A DNA stretch of 9,522 bases from Candidatus Poribacteria bacterium (lineage in GTDB: Bacteria > Poribacteria > WGA-4E > WGA-3G). Below are positions 1 through 5,133 of the stretch, piece by piece; position 1 is the stretch's first letter, and each line of letters starts with the position of its first letter. Below the pieces are notes generated by a model. It searched no databases and had not been told where the DNA came from. It saw only the letters and a list, made by a program, of their open reading frames with translations. A program made the position numbers and the translations under genes. The stretch is from contig JAPPMR010000850.1 in assembly GCA_028818995.1 (NCBI GenBank), positions 1-9,522 of the forward strand, given 5' to 3'.

Positions 1-360
1 GTAGTAAACGGGCCATTGAATTATGAAGTATGCCAACCAAACGAATATCAAGAACCAGACAAAATAAACCAGAAAAGCAAATTTTGGAACCGTGAAAACT
101 TTTGATGGCGGATCACCATCATCCTCATCTGCAAGTTTTCCCTTCTTAGCAAGAGATGCGAAAAACGTGCCTCCCAAAATGCTAACAATAAATGACAAAA
201 CAAGCGTTAATCTAAAAAAGCCTCTTTTCCAATTTGTAGCGTTTTCCTCATTATCTGCACTCTCACCCGCAAATTCGAAATAAATTCCGCTTGCAATTCC
301 AAATAGAATGCATAAAATCACAAGCAAAGTAGATACAATTTTCCATTTTTGGGACTTCAT
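1..360 (-). CDS. Small multi-helix membrane protein, 3' end missing (runs off the window)
   Basis: An ATG at 358-360 opens a frame that stays open for 120 codons to base 1, so the C-terminus lies outside the window. The visible protein has three hydrophobic stretches: about residues 8-27, 51-70 and 93-113. Between helices 2 and 3 is a charged loop (KKGKLADEDDGDPP). Helix 2 begins RLTLVLSFIVSILGG and helix 3 is rich in Trp, Phe and Tyr (VWFLIFVWLAYFIIQW). The 107-aa protein at 1391-1714 has the same signature, RITLVLSILLGLVGG, followed by a similar last helix, so the two look related. The gene starts 15 bases after the hicB stop, with a weak AGAAG at Shine-Dalgarno distance, so it may be read from the hicAB transcript. 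No enzymatic motif is visible. I do not recognise a named family, and a function cannot be given. Confidence 0.75.
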   Translation of the reverse strand, partial: MKSQKWKIVSTLLVILCILFGIASGIYFEFAGESADNEENATNWKRGFFRLTLVLSFIVSILGGTFFASLAKKGKLADEDDGDPPSKVFTVPKFAFLVYFVWFLIFVWLAYFIIQWPVYY

Positions 361-375
361 TATAACTTCTATTGC

Positions 376-738
376 TTATTTTGAATCTGGATAATGTTCG
401 ATGTCAATTTGCGATTTTTGTCTTATAGCATGACTGAAGGTATCCGTTATCCATTGCTCAAGATCTTTTCCGCTCGCTTTTGCAGCTCTTGCAATAGCTA
501 CATGGATGTCTGGAGGAATTCGCAACCTTAAATCGCCAGAATATGGTTTTTGTGGTGGCTTATTTAGTCTCTGGCACATTTCCAGATAATCTTCTACAGC
601 TTCTTCAAAAGCCTCTTGAAGTTCTGAAATAGTGTCTCCGTGGAAACCAACGATGTCGGTAATTCCTGCGATATGACCTACAAGGCACCCATCTTCTTCA
701 CTGTACTCAATACGTGCACTGTAACTTTTGTATTTCAT
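376..738 (-). CDS. hicB: HicB family antitoxin of a type II toxin-antitoxin system
   Basis: A 120-aa protein with the two-part HicB layout. Residues 1-60 form the degenerate RNase-H-like HicB fold (YSARIEYSEEDGCLVGHIAG, then DIVGFHGDTISELQEAF and EAVEDYLEMC). Residues about 68-107 (SGDLRLRIPPDIHVAIARAA, then KDLEQWITDTFSHAI) look like the ribbon-helix-helix DNA-binding end used by one HicB subgroup. In the family, HicB binds and blocks the mRNA-cleaving toxin HicA and represses its own operon. Its ATG overlaps the hicA stop in the form ATGA, which implies translational coupling and near-stoichiometric synthesis. The toxin-first gene order is the usual one for hicAB. The ribbon-helix-helix end makes the palindrome at 1001-1020 a plausible operator. 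The assignment is firm at family level; activity is inferred. Confidence 0.92.
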   Translation of the reverse strand: MKYKSYSARIEYSEEDGCLVGHIAGITDIVGFHGDTISELQEAFEEAVEDYLEMCQRLNKPPQKPYSGDLRLRIPPDIHVAIARAAKASGKDLEQWITDTFSHAIRQKSQIDIEHYPDSK

Positions 739-989
739 GGAATTATACCTGCTCTTTCTAAAAAACGCCGAGCGTCCTTCACCTGGTAGGGGCGTGCTTC
801 TTTTTGATTGTGAGGCCGGTGAAATGTTGCGGTAACGCCATTCAATTCAAACCTTACTCTTGATCCTCTACCCTCAATCGTTTTTGCCCCACATGCTACC
901 AACAGAGACTCTATTTGTCGCCATTTTAACGTCTTCGGAACCGGCGTTCTAAAAATAGCATTTAAAGTTCTTTCATGTCGTTTATTCAT
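735..989 (-). CDS. hicA: HicA family toxin (mRNA interferase) of a type II toxin-antitoxin system
   Basis: An 84-aa basic protein with the compact HicA double-stranded-RNA-binding-like fold: helix LKWRQIESLLVACGA (21-35), strand GRGSRVRFELNG (40-51), strand VTATFHRPH (52-60), and a C-terminal helix ending RRFLERAGI. Family members cleave mRNA in a ribosome-independent way and are held inactive by HicB. In the best-studied HicA proteins the strand motif carries a catalytic His (GSH or GSxH type). Here that position reads G-S-R (Arg44), and the nearby His residues are in FHRPH (57 and 60). This Arg form is one I recall as common in a HicA subgroup that begins like this one, so it need not mean inactivity. 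The ATG at 987-989 has no clear Shine-Dalgarno sequence. Upstream lie a palindrome (1001-1020) and a repeat element (1028-1168). Confidence 0.9.
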   Translation of the reverse strand: MNKRHERTLNAIFRTPVPKTLKWRQIESLLVACGAKTIEGRGSRVRFELNGVTATFHRPHNQKEARPYQVKDARRFLERAGIIP

Positions 990-1000
990 TAAACACTTTT

Positions 1001-1020
1001 AATAACAGATTTCTGTTATT
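1001..1020. promoter_or_regulatory. Palindrome just upstream of hicA, candidate HicAB operator
   Basis: The arms AATAACAGA (1001-1009) and TCTGTTATT (1012-1020) are perfect reverse complements around a central TT. The site ends 11 bases before the hicA ATG, in the expected operator/promoter position for an autoregulated toxin-antitoxin operon, and HicB here has an apparent ribbon-helix-helix end. AT-rich hexamers such as TAATAA on the hicA strand fall inside it, so repressor binding would overlap a possible -10 region, but I could not find a convincing -35. Function is inferred from symmetry and position. A 4-base-loop hairpin in the mRNA leader is the main alternative. Confidence 0.55.
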
Positions 1021-1027
1021 AGAGCGT

Positions 1028-1168
1028 ATCTCATAAATCATTTGTAGGGCGAGGTCCCTGTGCTTCGCCATTGCATAGAACGGGCCAAGCAACAAGCGGG
1101 TACAGGGACCCGCCCCTACGATAGAGTTGAATTTTCTGCCGAGAACCGTGTTTAACGATTTATGAGAT
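1028..1168. repeat. Nested inverted-repeat (MITE-like) intergenic element
   Basis: The outer ends are a perfect 12-base inverted repeat: ATCTCATAAATC at 1028-1039 and GATTTATGAGAT at 1157-1168. Inside lies a second, imperfect inverted repeat: GTAGGGCGAGGTCCCTGTGC (from 1044) pairs with GCGGGTACAGGGACCCGCCCCTAC (1096-1119), leaving a core of about 27 bases. The inner arms are much richer in G+C than the flanks. No protein of known type is encoded. This fits a small non-autonomous mobile or palindromic intergenic repeat of about 141 bases. I recall GTAGGGGCGGGTCCCTGT-type repeats as abundant in Poribacteria genomes, but cannot confirm that here. No clear target-site duplication is visible at the ends. 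The element lies 39 bases upstream of the hicA start codon. Confidence 0.65.
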
Positions 1169-1390
1169 TGACTGTAGTAACAAAAGCACATTGTGCTACG
1201 GAAGGTTTCTGAATTCCCATGTTTGTATAAACACAGAAATTAGCATCCAACATCCTAACCCATAAGTGTCCTTCGCAAGGCTTATCAGTCCTCATCCATA
1301 AAACCTTTATAACAAATTTAGTGCTTCGTCAACATATTATTGTAGTCCGCGATTCTTGCTAATCGCCAATTGACAGTTTAACTAACATGT
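1169..1390. other. Non-coding spacer with two small dyad symmetries
   Basis: Together with the palindrome and repeat to its left, this forms about 400 bases without a gene. A perfect short palindrome, AGCACA-T-TGTGCT, lies at 1185-1197. A potential stem lies at 1262-1285: ATAAG (1262-1266) with CTTAT (1281-1285), and CCTT (1270-1273) with AAGG (1277-1280) around a CGC loop, with a TGT bulge on one side. No T-run follows the stem on either strand in a way that makes a convincing terminator. I see no open frame with protein-like composition, and no tRNA or riboswitch pattern. The rest looks like ordinary AT-rich spacer, possibly decayed sequence. Confidence 0.4.
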
Positions 1391-1714
1391 TTAGTAGATT
1401 GAATCACTTTCAATAGTTTGCTCTTTCTCCTCTTTAATTACGAAACTTTTTATAATCCAATATGCAGCAAAATACAGTAACCAAGTAAAGCCAAAACATA
1501 GAACGAAACCGACAAGAAAGCTGACAGGATTTTCCAGCAGTCCTTCCTCTATTAGCCAGAGTTTTCGAAGAAGTATAGGGTTGCCTGTTCCATCCATGAG
1601 AATTTGAACCATTAGTGTCCGCACGACATTTATTACGCCACCTACTAAACCTAATAGAATCGACAGAACTAACGTGATCCTGTAAATCACTTTTTTGAGT
1701 TTTTTGAGTTCCAT
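1391..1714 (-). CDS. Small two-helix membrane protein of unknown function
   Basis: A 107-aa protein starting at ATG 1712-1714, preceded at good distance by GTGAGG as ribosome binding site. A basic N-terminus (MELKKLKKVIYR) leads into helix 1 (about 11-31, with RITLVLSILLGLVGG). A middle section of roughly 30 residues follows, containing DGTGNPILLRKLWLIEEGL. Helix 2 (about 64-91, FLVGFVLCFGFTWLLYFAAYWII) is rich in aromatics, and the tail is highly charged (KEEKEQTIESD). Helix 1 and the last helix match the pattern of the partial membrane protein at 1-360, suggesting one family. The gene starts 37 bases after the stop of the PSCyt1/DUF1549/DUF1553 gene on the same strand, so co-transcription is likely. 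I do not recognise a named domain, and no catalytic motif is visible. A different overlapping frame on the same strand is not protein-like. Confidence 0.72.
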   Translation of the reverse strand: MELKKLKKVIYRITLVLSILLGLVGGVINVVRTLMVQILMDGTGNPILLRKLWLIEEGLLENPVSFLVGFVLCFGFTWLLYFAAYWIIKSFVIKEEKEQTIESDSIY

Positions 1715-1751
1715 GTTGCCTCACAAACTTTCTCAGAATACTGTATTAGCG

Positions 1752-4700
1752 TTAATATCGCGTAATAGTTTCATGCAAGTTCAAAATCACACGTGCGATA
1801 GAAGTCCACGCTGCAAGTTCGGTAGGTTCAATACCTTGTGTTGCAGGTGATTCACCCATTTCCACTAAAGTCTTCGCTGCGTCAGGATTGTCGGTATATT
1901 CGGTTTTGTGCTTTTCTAACAATCCTGTCATAATTTCCAACTCTTTTGGTTGTGGCAGACGTGATAGTGCGCGGTGGTATGCCCAATTGATACGGTCTTC
2001 TGGGGTCTGCCCGCCTTCTTTAATTGTTCGTGCAGCAAATACGCGTGCCGCCTCAACATAAGTTGGATCATTGAGCAAGGTAAGTGCTTGCATCGGTGTG
2101 TTGGAAGTTGACCTTTCAGCAGTACATTCCTGCCTACTTGGAGCATCAAAAGCCATCATACTTGGATGTAAGAAGGTTCGCTGCCAATGCGTATAAAGCC
2201 CGCGGCGGTACTGACTTTCACCCTTGTCATGGACGTATCTGCGTTTGGGGAAGTTCAAATTTGAATAATATCCCACAGGTTGATACGGTCTAACACTTGG
2301 TCCGCCAATTTTAGGTATAAGAAGCCCGCTTAGCAATAAGGCGTTGTCACGCACGATTTCTGCGTCCAGTCGCCAACGCGACTGGCGTGCAATAAGACGG
2401 TTGTAAGGGTCTTTTTCGCGTAGAACTTCATTCGGTTTTGAAGACTGACGGTAAGCGTTTGAGGAAACAATGAGTTTTACCAGGTGTTTAACGTTCCATC
2501 CGCTTTCCATAAACTCAACCGCTAACCAATCAAGCAGGTCAGAATGTACAGGCGGCTCACCTTGTGCGCCAAGGTCATCAAGAACACGGGAAATGCCAGT
2601 TCCGAAGTATAGTGCCCAAAGTCTATTCACAAATGTCCGTGCTGTCAATGGATTGTTCTTTGACACTACCCATTTTGCAAGGTCAAGTCGTGTCGCGCGG
2701 CGATTTTTGATGCCGAGATCTCCAAGGAATTCTGGTATTATCGGTTCAACAATATCACCTGAATCGTCTAACCAATTGCCTCTCGGTAAAATGCGGGTTG
2801 TCCGAGGTTGGACCGACACGGTTGTTAATGAATATGGACTCTTGGAATTGATTTCATTTCTTCGTTTTTCAAGGTCGGCAATCTGGTTACGGATTCCGTC
2901 AAGTGCAGGAGCAATGCGCCGATAATAATCAGCAATCTGTTTTCGTTGGTTTGTTGTTCTAACAAAAGAATCAACTTGGATTGCTTTTATGACAACATCA
3001 TCGTGGGCATTTTTCGTTGCAGCACCGAGAGTGGTTGCAATGCCAGCCATATCCCAATATGCCTTACCACCAAACTGTGTGAAAGCCATTCCGTTTAGGA
3101 CACTACCCGCTTTTAATCCTACTATTGCGGGTTCCACTTCAAGACGCACCCATTCGCCAAGGTTCGGAAGTTCTCCCATCGGTTTGTGGGCAGGTGTATC
3201 ACTTCCTATTTCTCCATGTTTAATTTTATCTTCGCCCCAGAATGCCCGGTGCTCCCAGTTTCCATCGTTCCACTGCAACATGATCGTTTTAGGCGGATTT
3301 TCGGGATCTAACCAAACATAAGCGAACAGTTTGTCCCCCTCAGCCAGCGTGAGTTTACGGTTTGCACCACGGAATGCATGCTGCACAAGCTGCTCTGGTG
3401 CTGCAGTCTGTACCCGTGAACGTTCTTTACTGAAAACTGGTCCCTCATTTTTTCCAACAAATTTCCATGCGCCTTCAGTTCTACCACCGTTTGATTGCGC
3501 ATCGTCTACCCACGCGAAATCAGCATCTTCCGTTGAAGTAAGGAATGAACGAGTCTCCTCTTCCCATTCTGTCTGTTCTGCTTGCAACCCAGGTGATGAT
3601 AACTCAAATACTTTACGCAACCTCACTAATTCATCGTCAATTTCCTCCAATTTAGCCTGTTGCTCAGACGATGGGAGCATTACAACGGGATCCCATTTAC
3701 TTCCACCACCATACACGCCAGGTCCCTGAATATCAGCGAAAAACGCAGCAAAGCTGTAAAAATCTTTTGCGGTATAAGGATCAAATTTGTGGTCGTGGCA
3801 TTGTGCGCAGCCGAGTGTAGCACCTAACCAAACTGATGCAGTGGTACGCACCCTATCCGCTGCATAGATTGCGAGATATTCTTTTGCTTGTGCGCCACCT
3901 TCAGCGGTCGTTTGATTTAATCGATTATATCCCGATGCCACTTTCTGGTCTGGTGATGCATTTGGCAGAAGGTCACCTGCCAGGTTCTCTAATGTAAATT
4001 GATCGAATGGCATGTTGTCATTAAATGCCTTAATCACATAGTCTCGGTAGGGCCAAACACTAACATTCTCATCCGAATGGTAGCCGCTTGTATCGGCATA
4101 TCGCACCAGATCAAGCCAGTAAATTGCAAGCCTCTCACCGTACTGCGGTTTGGAAAGTAGACGATTGACTAAATCCTCATAAGCCTCTGGACGTTCATCT
4201 CTTACAAATTGATCAACTTCAGCAGGGGTAGGTAGCAAACCTGTCAAATCAAAGTGTAAACGCCAGATGAGCGTGCGTTTATCTGCTTCTGAAGACGGTT
4301 CAAGTCCTTCTGTCTCTAACTTACCAAGAATAAATTGATCAATCGGATTGTGCACCCAATCAGGACTTTTAACTTCTGGCAGCTCAATCCGTTTCGGTGG
4401 ATTATATGCCCAATGTTCCTCCCATTCCGCACCTTCTTTGATCCATTGAATTAGCGTATCAATCTGTTCTTGGGTAGGTTGTCGATTAGAGGTTTGTGGT
4501 GGCATCCGTCTATCAATATCTTCATGTGTAATACGCAGGACCAATTCACTGTTCTCAGGATCACCCGGAACAATAATCGGATAACCACTCGGTTCAGAAA
4601 AAGCCCCTTCTTTAATGTCAAGTCGTAAGTTTGCTTGCCGTACCGCCGGGTCTGGACCGTGGCAGGCGTAACATTTATCGGACAAAATCGGACGAATATC

Positions 4701-4838
4701 TCGGTCAAATTGGATTTTTTTAGCATCGGCAAACTGTGTTGTCGTTGTCAGCAACAGCGCGATTACTAAAAGATAAATAAACCCTTTGCACAATGGCATT
4801 AACGAAAATAACTTTCTTTGTTGGTACGTTCTAAACAT
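1752..4838 (-). CDS. Secreted PSCyt1-DUF1549-DUF1553 (Planctomycete cytochrome C type) protein
   Basis: A protein of 1028 aa from ATG 4836-4838. Residues 1-39 are a signal peptide (basic start, core LLVIALLLTTTT, likely cut after FADA). PSCyt1 follows, with heme-binding motif CYACH (56-60) and a possible axial Met in RRMPP (112). DUF1549/PSCyt2 spans about 163-370 and includes a second CxxCH, CAQCHDHKFDP (344-354). After a short coiled-coil-like stretch comes a beta-rich insert (about 436-600, ending GEWVRLEVE...YWDMAGI) resembling concanavalin/jelly-roll ligand-binding domains. A second coiled-coil-like stretch (about 630-665) precedes DUF1553 (about 725-935, NPLTARTFVNRLWALYFG to TPMQALTLLNDP). 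The family is common in Planctomycetes and Poribacteria, where a role in envelope redox or polysaccharide breakdown has been suggested, but the reaction is unproven. A longer in-frame GTG start (4859) is less likely because the Shine-Dalgarno sequence would lie inside it. Confidence 0.93.
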   Translation of the reverse strand: MFRTYQQRKLFSLMPLCKGFIYLLVIALLLTTTTQFADAKKIQFDRDIRPILSDKCYACHGPDPAVRQANLRLDIKEGAFSEPSGYPIIVPGDPENSELVLRITHEDIDRRMPPQTSNRQPTQEQIDTLIQWIKEGAEWEEHWAYNPPKRIELPEVKSPDWVHNPIDQFILGKLETEGLEPSSEADKRTLIWRLHFDLTGLLPTPAEVDQFVRDERPEAYEDLVNRLLSKPQYGERLAIYWLDLVRYADTSGYHSDENVSVWPYRDYVIKAFNDNMPFDQFTLENLAGDLLPNASPDQKVASGYNRLNQTTAEGGAQAKEYLAIYAADRVRTTASVWLGATLGCAQCHDHKFDPYTAKDFYSFAAFFADIQGPGVYGGGSKWDPVVMLPSSEQQAKLEEIDDELVRLRKVFELSSPGLQAEQTEWEEETRSFLTSTEDADFAWVDDAQSNGGRTEGAWKFVGKNEGPVFSKERSRVQTAAPEQLVQHAFRGANRKLTLAEGDKLFAYVWLDPENPPKTIMLQWNDGNWEHRAFWGEDKIKHGEIGSDTPAHKPMGELPNLGEWVRLEVEPAIVGLKAGSVLNGMAFTQFGGKAYWDMAGIATTLGAATKNAHDDVVIKAIQVDSFVRTTNQRKQIADYYRRIAPALDGIRNQIADLEKRRNEINSKSPYSLTTVSVQPRTTRILPRGNWLDDSGDIVEPIIPEFLGDLGIKNRRATRLDLAKWVVSKNNPLTARTFVNRLWALYFGTGISRVLDDLGAQGEPPVHSDLLDWLAVEFMESGWNVKHLVKLIVSSNAYRQSSKPNEVLREKDPYNRLIARQSRWRLDAEIVRDNALLLSGLLIPKIGGPSVRPYQPVGYYSNLNFPKRRYVHDKGESQYRRGLYTHWQRTFLHPSMMAFDAPSRQECTAERSTSNTPMQALTLLNDPTYVEAARVFAARTIKEGGQTPEDRINWAYHRALSRLPQPKELEIMTGLLEKHKTEYTDNPDAAKTLVEMGESPATQGIEPTELAAWTSIARVILNLHETITRY

Positions 4839-4847
4839 TGTAGAACA

Positions 4848-4856
4848 TCTCCTCCT
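4848..4856 (-). promoter_or_regulatory. Strong Shine-Dalgarno sequence deciding the start of the PSCyt1-type gene
   Basis: On the minus strand this reads AGGAGGAGA, nearly a full anti-16S match, nine bases before the ATG at 4836-4838. The in-frame GTG at 4857-4859 lies immediately upstream of the AGGAGG run, so starting there would translate the ribosome binding site itself as an implausible MRRRCST extension. The GTG also has no purine-rich site of its own at the right distance. The ATG start gives a clean signal peptide. Confidence 0.8.
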
Positions 4857-4914
4857 CACAAGTAGACGAAAATACTGGTGCTAAAACCTAAAGTTTGTGT
4901 ATGGCAAATAATTT

Positions 4915-4943
4915 ATCATAAAAATGAAATATGTGCAAATCAA
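4915..4943 (-). promoter_or_regulatory. Candidate sigma70-type promoter for the PSCyt1-type gene
   Basis: Read on the minus strand, TTGATT (4938-4943) and TATGAT (4915-4920) are separated by exactly 17 bases. This is a good match to TTGACA-N17-TATAAT (four and five of six). Transcription would begin near 4908, giving a leader of about 70 bases to the ATG at 4838. The call rests on consensus match and position only. The region is AT-rich, which raises the chance of accidental matches. Confidence 0.5.
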
Positions 4944-5021
4944 ATCTTTCAGAGAGTATGTGATTTTTTGATAAATTTCTTGTCTTTTTATCTTAAATTA
5001 TGTTATTGTTTTATGGTTTGA

Positions 5022-5036
5022 TGAAATGGAATTTCA
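5022..5036. promoter_or_regulatory. Perfect 15-base palindrome, possible regulator site
   Basis: TGAAAT (5022-5027) and ATTTCA (5031-5036) are exact reverse complements around GGA. The site lies about 98 bases upstream of the TonB receptor start and between the two divergent genes, so a bound regulator could act on either. It does not match a consensus I know well enough to name (it is not a clear Fur or Zur box). In AT-rich DNA a 6-3-6 dyad may occur by chance. Confidence 0.25.
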
Positions 5037-5133
5037 GAAAACTCCACTTCTTGTTGCATATCATAAGATATAAATTATATGTGAACATTGTAATGAATCC
5101 TCAATCAAGAGGTAGTACAGTAAAGGAAAGTTT

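Larger units (their letters stand above)
4839..5133. other. Divergent AT-rich intergenic region between the PSCyt1-type gene and the TonB receptor
   Basis: These 295 bases separate two divergently transcribed genes and hold no open frame worth calling. On the minus side are the promoter and ribosome binding site listed separately. On the plus side, a possible -10 TATAAA lies at 5069-5074 but lacks a good -35. A short dyad TATC-ATAA-GATA lies at 5059-5070. A small stem CCTC/GAGG (5099-5112) lies just before the AAGGA ribosome binding site (5123-5127) of the receptor gene. I saw no TPP, cobalamin or other riboswitch pattern, and no clear 19-base Fur box. Confidence 0.5.

Noticed and set aside
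92..283. 63-codon plus-strand frame near the left edge
   Set aside because: It is antisense to the partial membrane protein at 1-360, which has clear transmembrane helices and an operon-like position.
1028..1168. CRISPR repeat or IS element reading of the inverted repeat
   Set aside because: There is no repeat-spacer series and no transposase; the structure is one palindromic unit.
982..1191. 69-codon minus-strand frame overlapping the hicA start
   Set aside because: It is made almost wholly of the inverted-repeat element and the hicA upstream palindrome, with no protein-like pattern.
1434..1724. 96-codon minus-strand frame overlapping the 107-aa membrane protein
   Set aside because: It is a shifted frame of the same DNA with no domain; the other frame has clear helices and a ribosome binding site.
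2470..2925. 151-codon plus-strand frame inside the PSCyt1-type gene
   Set aside because: It is antisense to the well-supported DUF1553 and coiled-coil region, with Ser/Arg-rich composition typical of a shadow frame.
4839..5133. Riboswitch (TPP or cobalamin) upstream of the TonB receptor
   Set aside because: No conserved riboswitch core could be found; the leader is short and AT-rich.
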